DNA of 64,000 nucleotides from positions 1,948,288 to 2,012,287 of the forward strand of contig NW_020194555.1 of the NCBI RefSeq assembly GCF_002865645.1, written 5' to 3'. The first letter of the stretch is position 1. Each line of letters starts with the position of its first letter. Below, piece by piece: positions 1 to 12,280 of this stretch. Under the pieces are notes generated by a model, which saw only the letters and a program-made list of their open reading frames with translations, was not told the DNA's origin and did no database searches. The translations under genes were made by a program, and so were the position numbers. This stretch comes from Hyaloscypha bicolor E. Lineage: Eukaryota > Ascomycota > Leotiomycetes > Helotiales > Hyaloscyphaceae.

Positions 1-1039
1 AGTATAATTTGCTAATTCTTATTATTAATCTATTTCTTATTATTAAATATTATTTAAATAATTCCCATATCCTTAATACTAATTCGGAATACCTAATCTT
101 TCTACGTTCTATATTAACTTTAATATTAACTATTCCAAACTCAATAATAATACTACAAATCCTATTTGTACTATTTTATAGTTCTCTTTTCCACATATTC
201 TAAAGCATTTAATATTACTTTTATAAATATAGATATTACTTTAAAGTCCCAACTAACTAAATAGTTTTTATACTATATAAAGCCGACTTTAACGAGTACT
301 AAACAAATATAATTAGCTTTCGGAAGAGATACGGATTAGTTTCGGAAGAAGTAATACCTTATTCTAAGTTATTCCTTAATCCTATTATTCTAATTCCTTT
401 TCTATTAATACTTACTTTATGTTTTCCCTAATATTTTTAGTATAATTATATATCTTATCTTTTATATATTTCCTATATTATTTCCTTTCTTTTATACTAT
501 TTTTTGAGTTAATAGGGATGTCTCTAAATAAATAGGAAGTCGGGGCATGCCTATATTATGAAATTTTCGTTATTTCCTTCTATATTCTAATACTTTAGAT
601 ATTATTACTATATTTATATTTCTATTATATTACTTTCTTATTTCCCTATTATTACCGTTTAGTTTAACCTGCCTTAATTATTTCCTTAATTATATTCCCT
701 TAGGTATATATAGTTATATTCTTTTCTATAGTAGAAGCCTAGCTCCACATTTTATCTTTTATAATTATTCCTAATTCATAACTATATTACCTCAAATATA
801 CCTAATTATTACATCTATTTTCCCTATTATATATACTATTATTTTAGCTTTATTTTCTTGCTAGAAAGAAAAAAAAACTCGAATACACGTAATGTATTTA
901 CGTGATTTAAGATTATTCCAATTTACTCTTTATTTTGAAATATGCTTAAAAGAAATCCTTATAATCTCGAGAACCTTTAATTCTATAACCTATAACTATT
1001 ATACTAATAATATCTTTATAACTTATTAAGAATAATAAA
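1..1039. other. AT-rich RIP-like DNA, no recognisable gene
   Basis: No coding signal is convincing here. A 64-codon open stretch at 9-203 (+) is low-complexity Ile/Leu/Asn sequence of the kind AT-rich DNA produces by chance. The right part, from roughly 870 on, may be the 5' untranslated part of the element whose frame starts at 1040, but I could not find its left end or a target-site duplication. Confidence 0.5.
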
Positions 1040-4000
1040 ATGGCCAAAGAATAGATTTCTTAAGTTAGTAAAGTATAGTAGCTAGTTCTTATAAGCCGCA
1101 GTATTATTAAAAGCCTATAGATTAATAGTATTAAAGTTTAGAGTATTAAAGAAGCTTAGGTAATTATAGAAGGCCTGCTAATACTAGAAAAGATAGCTAT
1201 AATTACTAAATTTAATATAAATGTCCTAGATAAGCTAAGTAGTATGTATAATGAGCTCTTAAAGTAAAAAACCTTTATTAGAGACGGAACTGGACTAGGA
1301 TTAACTAAGGAGGAGCTAAAGGACTACTAAGCTAATAATAGGGAATTCGAGAATATTATTAAAGGCATTTCTAAAAATAGATAAGAGAAGCTTAATAAGA
1401 TTAAGACTATAGTAAATAGTCTTAATACTAAGGGTTAGAATAAAATCGCACTATGTAGTAAAGCTTTTAGCTAATATGTTAATAATATCTATAATAATCT
1501 TGGTAAGAACATTTATAAGAAGTTATATTCTCTTTTTAAAACAAAAATTTTAGTATGCGAAGCTATTTAGTTAATTAATAAAGCTACTTTAGAGCGTATT
1601 AAGGATAAGAAGTATTAGAATACTAGTACATTTACTAAATTAGATATTACTAAGGTACTTAAGTATACTAAAGCTATTTCGGAATCTGGAGAATTAGAGT
1701 TTAAGCTACTATTAGCTAATAACCTTAAAGCTAGATAGTATATCTTTAATATTTCCGGAATTCTAATTAAGGGAGCTTATAATAATAAGCCTTTTCCTGC
1801 TTTCCGAGATAAGCCTAAAGAATAAGCCCCTATTATGATTTTAGCTTTGACTTAACCAGATCTAGCTAAGAAAAATGAAGCTAATTTAATAAAGCTTAGT
1901 AAGGAAACTACTAGAGAGAAAACTACTAGTAAGACTAGCGGAACTAGTATAACTAGATAAGAAGAACCTGGCAAGAATAGAGAGTAAGCTGAGCCTAAGA
2001 CTTCTAATAAATAGTAAAGATCTAAGCACTAGACTAAGCGCAAGGTTAGTGAAATAAAAGAAAGTAAAGAGGAACCCTTTATTCTAAAGGAAAAAATACT
2101 GTCTAGAAAGACTTCCTTAATTATACCCAGAACTAAGAAGCGGAAGACCAGGGATATTGAGTCCGGAGAACTTAATAGTAATATTAAGTGTACCTATAAA
2201 ATACTAGCTAAATGAAAATTAATACTTACTTAGTAGGATGAGTATACCTTTAAGGAAATATATGGCGGCGTTTTGGGACCTATCTATAAGCAAGAATACT
2301 ATGGGGTTAATAATGGATTCCTTAAAGCTCCCTATATAGGATATATTTAGTAACTTACTAATACTCTCTCTATTAATATGCGAGATATTAAGGACGCTCT
2401 AAAGCTAGTTACTAAGATCTATAAAATTACTAAAGGCAAGAAACATGTTTCTATTACTTGAGTAAATAAGGAAACACGGGATTTCTTCTTTAAGATATAG
2501 GAAATTAAGTAATATAGATATAAGCGTCATGTTTCTAAATAATTCCGCCCAAATTTGTAGCTCTAATTCAATATTATAGTTCCTGTTCCTGAGTCTAGTA
2601 CTACTAATCTGGGTATAAATAGCCATATTTATAAGAAGAATTACCTGAAGTAAATTAAGAAGCTTAGTATTCGAGAACTCTTAATAGTAGAGATAGAGAT
2701 ATTATAGTTCTACCTCTAAAAAAACAATATATTAATATATAGAGATCTAGGTAATAGCTACTTTACCTTAGCCTCTTAACTTTTAATAATAGATCCATTA
2801 ATATGGCTTGGATTTCACGAGGTATTAAGCAAGTGTCTTATTTACTTAATTACTTACCCTTAGCTAGCCTAATACTTTGCTTCTAGAAACATTAATTATA
2901 ATTAGTATAAAGGTAATACTAAAGATCTGGCTACTACTAAAGCTTTAAGTAGCAAATTCTACCTTAATAAAAAGTATCGGAATATTAGCTATATTTTTCT
3001 TATAAACTGCAAGAAGGCCGCTACTTTTAGTAAGAAGTTCTTTAAAAACATTAATTATTCCTCTATTTCTAATAAATTTGAGCCAGAAATAGCTAAGGAA
3101 TTAAGCGAGTATCTACTAAAGATAATAGGAGGAAAGACTCCGAGTATAGTCTATATAACTAGATAAATAAATGCCTTTAGCTAGGTAATCTATAAGTCTA
3201 GAATTATGAGAAAGCATTAATTCTCGGATAATATATAAGTTAAAGAATAGCTTAATAATAATTTGCCACTTAATAGGCCTTTTACTATAGTTCCCATGAG
3301 TCTAGTTATTATTAAGGATAGAATATGCGAAAATGAAGTCTCCTATAAGATTATTAAAGCCTCTTATCTAGAACTTTCCCCTCTTATTAAAGATTAATTC
3401 AAGGATATAATAGATAATACGAAATTCAAAGAAGCTATCCGTTTAGAGTATATTAGTGTAATTTACAATATAATTCACTATAATAAGCCTCCTTAATACC
3501 CTATAGTAAAGGCAGAAATTAAGTAATAGTTAAAGGCAAACGCTAATTAATATGGAAAACTATATCGGATTTAGCGTGAGAATATGGCTGAGCGGGTTCG
3601 GATTATCTTTAAGTAAGTTCGGGAATATGAAATAAGACTATTTAAGGGTAATAAGTCTTATTTTAGGTATACGGAAAAGAAATTAGATTAACTAATAGAG
3701 GAGGATCCTAAATATTTTATTATTTCGGACTCTGAGTAGGAATTTTCTGTTATTTTTAGTACTTAGGGGACAAGCACGAATAAATAGGGGATTAGATGTG
3801 GTATGGCAGGTCATACTCGTCGAAAATTATATTATTTTGGCGGTTTTAAGATTTAGGTTATATGGTAAAGGCCACGGCCTTTTATACGTGACTTGCGGAA
3901 ATCACATAAGAAAGCTAGTTTTTCTATAGACTTAGAGAATAATTCTTTATATATATTTAATTAATTGAGCTTTTATATATTATATACTATTTATGCTTTA

Positions 4001-4157
4001 CTATTTACGTTTTTGATTTATTATTTTACTATCTAGTTACGTTTTGCGCTCTAGTATACTTTATATAGGTTTTTGTCTTATTATAGTTTCCCTCTCATAC
4101 TAGCCATATTATATAGTTCTAAACTAATAAAGTATATTAAAGAGAAAAAAAAAAAAA
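1000..4157 (+). mobile_element. LINE-tailed element carrying the unknown ORF (left end not determined)
   Basis: The right end is clear. Sequence from about 4095 to 4142 closely resembles the 3' terminus of the full-length LINEs nearby (the shared core is gttctaaactaataaag) and is followed by A-rich sequence and a run of 14 A up to 4156. Directly after the A-run begins the minus-strand LINE fragment, so the element appears to have inserted into it. No reverse transcriptase or endonuclease is visible in the body, which suggests a non-autonomous element moved by the LINE machinery through a shared 3' end. The left boundary is a guess, because I found no matching duplication upstream. Confidence 0.5.
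1040..3961 (+). pseudogene. RIP-broken ancestral ORF of about 970 codons, unknown function
   Basis: From the ATG at 1040 one frame can be followed without a shift to about 3961. I checked the register at 1253, 2036, 2438, 3206 and 3770 and all lie in the same phase. Every interruption I saw is TAG, TAA or TGA at a plausible Gln, Trp or Arg codon, as RIP would produce. The middle part (about 1980-2170) is rich in Lys/Arg/Glu and could hold a nuclear localisation signal; the next part contains the motif KGKKHVSIT. Near the end is a short GMAGHTRRK stretch reminiscent of a zinc knuckle, but the flanking cysteines are not all present. I do not recognise the family. It could be a gag-like protein of a LINE-mobilised element or a captured host gene. 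The frame itself is solid; the function is open. Confidence 0.6.
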
Positions 4158-4790
4158 AGTACTAGTATAGTAGATATAGCCGAATTTAGTATATTCTCTA
4201 AAGATTTCTACTAAATCTAGTAATTAAGATTACTAGTTATATAATAGAGTAATAATAATAACTTTAATTATTAAGTTCCGGGCTTAATAAATTAGTAATT
4301 TAGCTTTATTTAAAGCTTAATTCTAATATTAATAGTAGTTTCTATAGTTTTAGTATTTCTTATTAATATTACTATTAATATTACTCAAGCTAGAGTTATA
4401 TTTTAGCCTATTCTAGAGGCGGCTTAGTTAAGCCGTACTAGCCGAATTAGGCTAAGGAAAAGAGGCTATAAGTTTATTTAAAGAAATAGAATTTATAGCT
4501 AAATTAAATACAAATTAAGCTCTCTGGCTAAACCGAGCTAATAGGGAGCTAGTAGATAGGTCTAGCTATTTACTAGGGCTTTCTGGAAGCTCTTTAAACT
4601 CTTAAAAGTTAATAGAAAGGGGGCTAGAGCCCGGAAAGTTAGGGGAAGCCATTTAGCCTATTCTAGCTCTATTTATAATAGGTTCTAGAGCCTGAGGCTA
4701 AAGGACTAAAGTATATTAAATAAGTTCTAAAGGTAGGTAAAGTATAAATATAAAAGTAAAAGAGGTAAAAAACCGGGGGAAAAAATATAA
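4158..4790 (-). mobile_element. 5' fragment of a Tad1-like LINE (copy Z)
   Basis: This matches the 5' end of copy A (11640-12240) in minus orientation: 5' UTR, then the ORF1 start at 4652 and the first part of ORF1. Its 3' side is cut at 4157 by the poly(A) of the plus-strand element to the left. It is more RIP-mutated than copies A, B or E; for example the proline-rich ORF1 N-terminus is degraded. The rest of this copy was not found in the window. Confidence 0.75.
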
Positions 4791-4835
4791 GTTAATTATA
4801 TAAGTATAAAAGTATTATTTATATAAGATTAGTAA

Positions 4836-6101
4836 AATTATTATTTAGAAATAGGAATTATAATATTATAATATTAATATATAATTTCTAAATCTACTAA
4901 GCCTAAAAAGGTCTGGTCTACTAGTTAAATTACTAATAAAATATAAGGTTATATAATTATATCTCGTATTTTATATCTTATTATTTATATCTTATTACCT
5001 ATATCTTATATCTCGTATCCCGTAACTATATATATAACTTCTAAAGAAATAGCTATACTAATACTAGAAACTCTTTAAAAAATACAAAAAACAGAAAATA
5101 GTATTTTCTTCTAATTATATATAAATTCTCTAATCCGGCCTAATACCAGATTTCCCAAATACTTTATATATCTATATTACTTTTGAGATTTTAGTTATAT
5201 ACTAAAGACTATGGCTTTTTATATATAACCTCTTTTCCTATATATTTATATTTTCTAATTTAGTCTAGTATTAGATATTTAGATACTAGATACTCAGATA
5301 TTAAATATCTAGATACTAGATATTAAGGAAATCTCTATATATATTCTCTTATTCTTATATCTATTTCCTATTCTATTTATATTTAATTTATTTCTCTATA
5401 TCTAACTATATAATATTCGTATTAATAAGATATTTAAAGGTATTTAATAGCTTTAATTTTATTATAGAATTAGTAGGATTTAATTCTTTCTTAATTTACT
5501 TAACTTCTATAATCTCTTATTATTTATATATTTAATAGAGATATATTATATTAATTATTAGATATTTCTCTCGAGTAATATCTAATTTAATAAGATATTT
5601 ATATAATAATTTCAAATCCGTATAAATAACTAATAGTAGTTCTATTTCTAATACTTTATTAATTATAGATTTAACTAAAGTACTTATATTAAAACTATAA
5701 GCTATATTATAGAATTCTAAAGCTAGAATACTTCTAGTAACTTTCTTGTATTTAGTAAAGAACTAGTAAATAATATTAGTATATCTAGTTCTATTTACTA
5801 GAACTAGAATATATCTAATTTAGGAAAAGAGATCTCTATTATTTGCAAATAAAGTATTTATAAAAATAATTAAATATAAGAACTTTTTTACTAGCTTTAT
5901 AAATTTTAGTTCTTTAGTAATATTCTTAATTTGCTATTAAATATATTTATTAAATGCCTTTATATTAGTTTCCGAAAGTTTAATAGCTTAAGTAATAATT
6001 AATAGGTTATATAAAGCTTCTGGTTAATAGACTAATATAATATATATTTCTCTAGTATATTAGGTAATATATTAGTTCTTAATAAATAGATTCAATAATC
6101 T
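4836..6101 (-). mobile_element. Ty1/copia retrotransposon 3' remnant
   Basis: The segment is similar over its whole length to 24984-26000, so it is a dispersed repeat. Read on the minus strand, 5870 to about 5380 encodes the end of a copia pol polyprotein (RNase H), and the remainder to 4836 would be the 3' untranslated region plus 3' LTR. I could not fix the LTR ends because RIP has erased them. A cluster of short direct repeats (gatattaaatatctagatac type) lies at about 5270-5330. Copy C of the LINE starts immediately to the right, so this remnant may be its target. Confidence 0.6.
5380..5870 (-). pseudogene. copia RNase H domain, RIP-degraded
   Basis: Translating the minus strand gives the order typical of copia pol C-termini: a YKKVTRS-like stretch, ALEFYNIAYSFNIS, then IELLLVIYTDLKLLYKYL (family pattern CTDSKSLY.CL), LDITREKYLI and an EVKQIKKELNPTNS-like stretch (family W-I-D-G-x-x-N-P-A-D). 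The RNase H aspartate of the TDSK motif is kept, while Cys and Ser positions are mutated. Several in-frame TAG/TAA codons make it non-functional. Upstream integrase and reverse transcriptase parts are not in this segment. Confidence 0.65.
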
Positions 6102-6196
6102 TTTTTCCGGTTTTTTACTCCCCTTACTTTCACATCCACACTTTACTCACCTTTAGAACTCACTCAATATACCTCAGCCCTTTGGCCCCAGGCTCT

Positions 6197-6208
6197 AGAA
6201 CCTACTAT
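6197..6208. repeat. Target-site duplication of LINE copy A, left half
   Basis: The 12 bases agaacctactat here recur at 12269-12280 on the other side of copy A. Both lie in the 5' UTR sequence of copy C, which runs unbroken through this site in copy E (about 35000). Confidence 0.9.
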
Positions 6209-6441
6209 TTTTTTTTTCTTTTTTTTTTTTTCCTTTTAACGTACTTTATTAGTTTAGAACTATATAGTACGGCTAGCTAAGCTAGCGTGAGTCTCAGTAG
6301 CTTATATATAGGCCCAAATTCTAATATAAGTAGTAAATAGTTAGGGACATATCCCTGAAATAAAAACTTAAGGAAATAAAGAAAAAATAAGTATAAATTA
6401 TAATTTCTCCCCTACTTCCTATTTCTCTTTTCCCTTTTTCC

Positions 6442-9400
6442 CTATTTCCCTTCTCCTATTTTCTCTCCTATTTCCTCCCCTATTTCCTTCCCTATTTTCT
6501 CCCCTATTTCCTCCCTTATTTCCACTTCTTCTACTTCTTCTACTTCTTCTACTTCTTCTACTTCTTCTACTTCTTCTACTTCTTCTACTTCTTCTATTTC
6601 TTCTACTTCTTCTACTTCCACGCTTTACTTAATATGCCATTTTCTTATATATATACTAGTTTCTTTTAAGAATACTAGTATATTTAATATCCCAATTTCC
6701 ATATATAATAGTAATTATAGGTTAAAAGCACTAGCTTCTAAGCTCCCTTTAAATAGACTAAATAGTCTAAGTCATTCCTCCCTATATAGTATATAGTATA
6801 AAAGGAGGTGCTTTATATTCTTAGTCTTTTCATATTTATATTTATTATTAGATATTATATTTAGCCTATATAAATAGGACTTTAAATATCCGTGGCCTAG
6901 CTTTAGCTAGAAGAAGGCACTAGCTAGGGGCCTAAAAGTTCCTAAAGATAGGTTTATCTTTCTAGATACTTTCCACGGATATATATTACTATATAATTCT
7001 AGCTGGGTTTTCGGTTTAGTATAAGATTCTAAAAGTAGTCTATACTCTAGTTTCTTAACTTTATTAATTTTAATCCCTAGGAAAGCAAAGAAGGTTTTTA
7101 CTAATTCAGGTTCTAATATAGGAGAAGTAGTATCTAGCTTAGCTAGTTCGTCTGCTTCTTTATTTCCTATTATATCTATATGCCCTGGAACTCAGATTAG
7201 TTCTATATTAGCTCCTTTAGCTTTAAGGGCCTTAGTAGCTAGTATAGCTCTAATCTATTAACTTTGTCCTGGCTTATTAAAAGAAGTTTTTAATCTTAGT
7301 AAACTAGCTTGGTTATCTATAAAGATATTAAAAAGCTTCCCTCTCTTTGCTTTATTACTAGCATACTTAATAGCCCTAGTAATACCTTCTAGTTCTCTAT
7401 TATAGACTATAGTACTAGCTCCTATATTCTGGCTTTCTCTATATTTAGCTATAACCGGAATATAAGGGGTTTCATAACTATAAACTATGAGTCCTAGGCC
7501 TACTTTAAGTTCTTTTTTAGTTTGAGATCTATTTATATATATAAATAGTATAAAGCTATTATTATATAAAGTCTTTAGATAGAAGTTATATAATATAGTA
7601 GTCTCTTTTTTTGGCTCTTTTAATATAGTGATTTTATAAGGCACTTCTCTGTCCCAAGGGGCAAAATAAAAGTGTCTTATAGTCTCTAGGTCTTTAGGGT
7701 CTATTAGATTACTAATAGAGTCTACTATAGTTTCTACTTGAGACTTTTTGGCTATGCAATTTCGCTTTAGATTAGTATTTAGACTATAAATAAAGTTTAT
7801 ATTAGATTCTACTAGTTCTAAATTATAGGATCTTTGGAAGAACTTCTCGAACTCTAGTCTAATAGGATATTTTAAACTTAGTTTAAGGATACGGAAGGCA
7901 TATTAATATTAACTATAGTTTAGCCTTATAATAGGTAGAACTAAAGCTAATTTGACCTCTATAGGAATAATAGGAGCAGTTTTGAATACTCCTAGAGTTT
8001 TCCTTAGGGCTAGGTTTTGAATTGCCTATAAAGGCTAAATTTGAGCTTTGCTTTTAGTCTTTTACTATAGTATAGAACCATAGTCTATTATACTAGTAAT
8101 ATAGGCTAAATATAGCTATCTAATTATAAAAGGAAATAAGCCATACAATATATTCATAAGTCTCTATATCCTATAAAAGGCTTATTTTGCTTTAGAAGCC
8201 CTATAGGCTATATATTTCTTAAATCTGAGATTTTTATTAAAATAGATCCCTAGCTATTTGACTACTTTACTAGGGGAAACTAGTTCCCTATTAGGTAGTT
8301 TTAGACTAGGCTTATTTTTGGAATTATTAAAATAAATAAGCTCTGTTTTATTTATATTAAAGCTAATAGTATTCTTTTTCCCTAAATTGACTATATCCTT
8401 TACTTCTCTTTCTAGAGTCTTAATATTTTTCTTTAGACTTTTAGAAATAGTAATAAGGGATATATTATCTAAATAGGATCTGAATTTAATATTTACTAAC
8501 TTAAATAAGTCTCGGATATAGATAAGGAATAGTATAGGGAATATAGGGCTGCCTTATGAAATACTAGTAAGTATAGACCTAAATACTTTAATACTATTAT
8601 TAAAAGCTAGTTATAATACTCAGTTATCTAGGAATAATAATACCTATAGAATAAGGCTAGTAGGTAGTAATAAACTAATTATAATCTATAATAGCCTATT
8701 CTTGGATACGTAATTAAAGGCGCCTTTAATATCTAGAAAGAGAGTACTAGTTTTTAGCTTATAGGACTTATTTAATTCTACTTTATTTTATAATAGTAAA
8801 GCAGTATTAATAGCTAACTTATAGAGCCTACCTCTCATTTGGGAGTAATATAGTAGGTTACTAGTCTCGGCTAAATAGCTAAGTTGCCTAGCTAGTATTC
8901 TCTCAGAAACCTTCCCTAAGTAATTAAGTAGGGAAATAACTCAATATACTTTAGGTAGGAAATAGTTTGGTTTCCCTAATTTCTTTAGAATAAAGCTAGT
9001 AGCTTATTTCCAGACTTTAGGGTAGTATCCCTTATTAATAAATAAGGAGTATAGCCTATAAAAGATATCTAGAGAAGCTCTATAAGCATGAACTATAATC
9101 TCTTGAGTAACTAAGTCTGGTCCAGGGGTTTTCCCCTTTACCTTAGAAATATAGGCTTATTCTAGCTCTATTTTAGACAAAATAGGCCAGTCCTACTTTG
9201 AGCTAGACCTATAGTTTATTAAACTAGTAAGCTTAGTAATAGGAAGTAGTAGGAAAAGCATAGTTCTAAAGATATTATACTTCTCTTGGAAAGTCGATTT
9301 TAGCTTATTTGAACTATTATCTAAGATACTAGAAATAAGTTAATATATAGTATCTTTAATATATTTTATAGCTTTAAAAATCGACTGGGGTCTTTATTCT

Positions 9401-10490
9401 CTAAGAACTTATTCCAGTATGCTAGCTTAGTACTCTTAATAGTATTAAAATAGGTGTTTTTTGCATTTTGGAGTTCTTGTTTATAGAGAGTATACCCTAA
9501 AGCTTTAGACTTATGGCTATAGTATAGTATTAATTTACGTAAGGTCTTTAAGTCCTTATTCTACTAGGGTTTAGAATACGGACTAGTAGTAGATTTTGGA
9601 ATACTATTACTAGCTGCTTCTACTATTCTATTAGTAAAGTCTTCTGCTAATAGGTCTAGTTCATGGTTTCCAGGTATACTAGTAAGTAGAAAGGGCATAT
9701 TCTCAAGGCTATTAATAAGGTAGCTTATAAATTTAGCCTAGTCCGCTTTCTTAGTATTAAATCTGACTAGATTAGAACTAGAGCTATAAGTCGACTTACT
9801 AATAGTAAATAGAATCCCGAAGTAATCGGAACCTAAGTCTAGTAATACTTGCTAGTCTTTAATCTTAGTTATTATTTTACTAGTAGCAAAACTTAAGTCT
9901 AATACGGAAGAAATAGATATATTAGGTCTATAGAAGATATCTTCCCCTGGTTTATTTAATAGCCTTAGAGAATGGTTCTCTATATAGCTAATTAAATAAA
10001 CTATATAATTACTTTAAGGTTTAAGGAAATCCTACTAAGAATAATATATATTAAAATCACCTAGTAATAGAGAGCTATTATAGAGAGTAATAGGTAAGAT
10101 ATTCTCTCTTAATATAGTTAATATATTATTAGGGTCTTCTGGGTAAATTATATTATAGAAATTAATTAGCTGCATTTTTAGTATACCTAGACTTAAGTCT
10201 ATAATTAAGTAATTAGGATTACTTAGTAAGTTTGAGGCTAGACTAGCTTGCAGTTCGCGAGCTATATAAAATAGGGTTCTAGGCCTTAGGGTACTATAAT
10301 TCGGGAGTATTTGGAAATAGCTAGAGTATATAATAGAATAATATTCCCGATTATTATTCCTTGCTATTATCCAAGGCTCCTGGATTACTAGGACTTTAAT
10401 ATCTAGTTCTATAGCTATTTACAAGACGTTTTTAGTAATAAAGCTATTATAATTCACATTAACTTATAGTACTTTAATATAGCTACTTAT
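6442..10490 (-). pseudogene. LINE ORF2 (endonuclease-RT-RNase H), copy A
   Basis: This is the remnant of a roughly 1,350-codon polyprotein: AP endonuclease at the start, reverse transcriptase in the middle, RNase H near 7258-7644 and an acidic low-complexity C-terminus. The initiating ATG, seen intact in copies B and E, is ATA here (10490), a G-to-A change. The start-to-RNase H distance is 2,846 bases against 2,847 in copy E, so there is a net single-base deletion in addition to the many TAG/TAA codons. The longest open stretch (7258-7644) keeps the RNase H core: GASTIVYNRELEGITRAIKY with the conserved Glu, then FIDNQASLLRLK with the conserved Asp. Confidence 0.85.
6515..6622 (-). repeat. cttctacttcttcta-type microsatellite encoding the acidic ORF2 tail (copy A)
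   Basis: Near-perfect 9-base repetition of ttctacttc on the plus strand reads as Glu-Val-Glu repeats on the coding strand. The same position is expanded in copy E (40540-40630) but short or absent in copies B, C and D. Confidence 0.8.
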
Positions 10491-12117
10491 TAATAGTAAT
10501 AGTAGGAATTATAGTAGTAGTAGCTTTTTTAATTACTAAGTAAACCTCACATAGCTTAGAACTAGCTGAGTAGGTAGTACTTAAGTAATTAGAGTATTTA
10601 GTAGTTACGTGAAGGCATTTTTTACCCTTCTTTTTATAAATAAAGCAAAAATGGTTCTCAGTCACATGACCCTCACTATATAGTAAGTACTTAGGTTCCT
10701 TTTTGCAAATAGAATCTAAGTGCCCGTACTTTACATACCTAGTATATTATATAGTACTAGAAATAGTATAGTATTTTACTACTTTAGTAAAGATCCCGGC
10801 TATAAGAAGTCTATTTTTAATAGCTCTATTAGCTTAAATCTCGGTAGGAAATACTACTACTACTAAACCGGCTTACTAGAGGCCTGAGTCTCTTTTCTTC
10901 TTAGAAGTAGCCTAATAGGGCTAGCTAATAGGCTCTAGTCCCTTATTAAAGGTCTTAATTTCTTCTAGGACTAAGTTTATTCCTTCGGGTATATTAAACT
11001 CACGAATAGGTAAACCGTGAATAATAACTTTATATTAAGGTTCTCCTTTTTATATGCTTATAACTAAGGGAAGTATTTCCTTTATAATAGCTTGATTTTG
11101 AACTAGAAAGTCAGAGTTAAATTCGGGAGTAGTATTAACTATAATATTACTTTTTAAGAAAAGAGAAACCATAGAGATTACTAGTTCCTTAATTCCCTTA
11201 GAGCAGAAAGTAGTATTAAGCGAATTACGAGTTGAAATAGCAGAGAACGAGCTAGTCTGCTCTATATAAGCTAGTAAGAAGGTGCATTTCCTAGAGAGGG
11301 CTATAGATCTGGTATTATAAGTACTAGAACTACTAGTATCACGTGTACTGGGTGGTTTATTAGTGCCATAAGTACTACCGCTACTAGTAAGTATACTAGG
11401 GCCTTTTCCTCCCTGATTTTTAGACTTAGTATATAATACTAAAGTCTAGTTCTTTTCCGAGTATAATTCCGAGTATATTTATAGTTCTTGAGTAGCGATT
11501 TTAGCCCAAGTAGGCTTTTTAGAGGTAGTTTTAGCTTGAGTAGCTAGCTTGGCTTGAGTTCTTGACTAAATTTCGATTCATTTAGTAGCATTTTCGAGGT
11601 TTGCTACTTATAAAGCTAGTAAAGTACTAGTATGGCAGATACGGCCGAATTCTATATATTCCCTAAAGATTTCTACTAAATCTAGTAGTCGAGATTACTA
11701 GTTATGTGACGGGGTAATAGTAATGGCTTTAACTATTAAGTCCCGGGCTTAACGAATTAGTAATTTAGCTTTATTTAAAGCTTGATTTTAGTATTAGTAG
11801 TAGTTTCCGTGGTTTTGGTATTCCTTATTAATATTACTATTAATATTGCTCGCACTAGGGCCACGCTTTAGCCCGTTCTGGAGGCGGCTTAGTCGAGCCG
11901 CACTAGCTAAATTAGGCTGAGGAAAAGGGGCTACGAGTTTGTCTAAAGAGATTAGATTTATAGCTAAATCGAATGCGAATTGAGCTCCCTGGCTAAACCG
12001 GGCTAGTGGGGAGCTAGTAGGTAGCTCTAGTTCCTTGCTATGGCCCTCTGGAAGCTCTCCGAGCTCTTGAAAGTCGATGGGAGGGGGGCTGGAGCCCGGG
12101 GGGTCAGGGGGGGCCAT
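10483..12117 (-). pseudogene. LINE ORF1 (gag-like, zinc knuckle), copy A
   Basis: The frame has 545 codons including the stop, the same length as in copy E. The start at 12117 opens a proline-rich N-terminus (MAPPDPPGSSPPPIDF). The C-terminal zinc-knuckle region is recognisable, but several cysteines are now Tyr. The first 107 codons and the last 60 are open; between them RIP stops interrupt. The terminal TAG overlaps the ORF2 start. ORF1 proteins of this clade bind element RNA. Confidence 0.8.
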
Positions 12118-12268
12118 TTAGCCTGTTCTAGCTCTACTTATAGTAGGTTCTAGAGCCTGGGGCCAAAGGGCTGAGGTGTATTGAGTGAGTTCTGAAGGTA
12201 GGTGAAGTGTGGGTGTGAAAGTAAAGGGAGTAAAAAAAACCGGAAAATGTTTTGAATTTCCAGGTATG

Positions 12269-12280
12269 AGAACCTACTAT
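12269..12280. repeat. Target-site duplication of LINE copy A, right half
   Basis: agaacctactat, identical to 6197-6208. After this point the 5' UTR of copy C resumes. Confidence 0.9.

Larger units (their letters stand above)
6209..12268 (-). mobile_element. Full-length Tad1-like LINE copy A
   Basis: About 6.06 kb, almost the same length as copy E (6.06 kb). On the minus strand it runs from the 5' UTR (12268) through ORF1 and ORF2 to a T-rich poly(A) complement at 6209-6231. A 12-bp target-site duplication flanks it inside the 5' UTR of copy C. Both frames carry many RIP-type stops. ORF2 also has a net one-base deletion relative to copy E, and its start codon has become ATA, so the copy is dead. 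Confidence 0.9.

Noticed and set aside
9..203. 64-codon open frame on plus
   Set aside because: Low-complexity Ile/Leu/Asn sequence expected by chance in very AT-rich DNA; no context.
2405..2626. 73-codon minus-strand frame
   Set aside because: Antisense shadow of the long ancestral plus frame 1040-3961.
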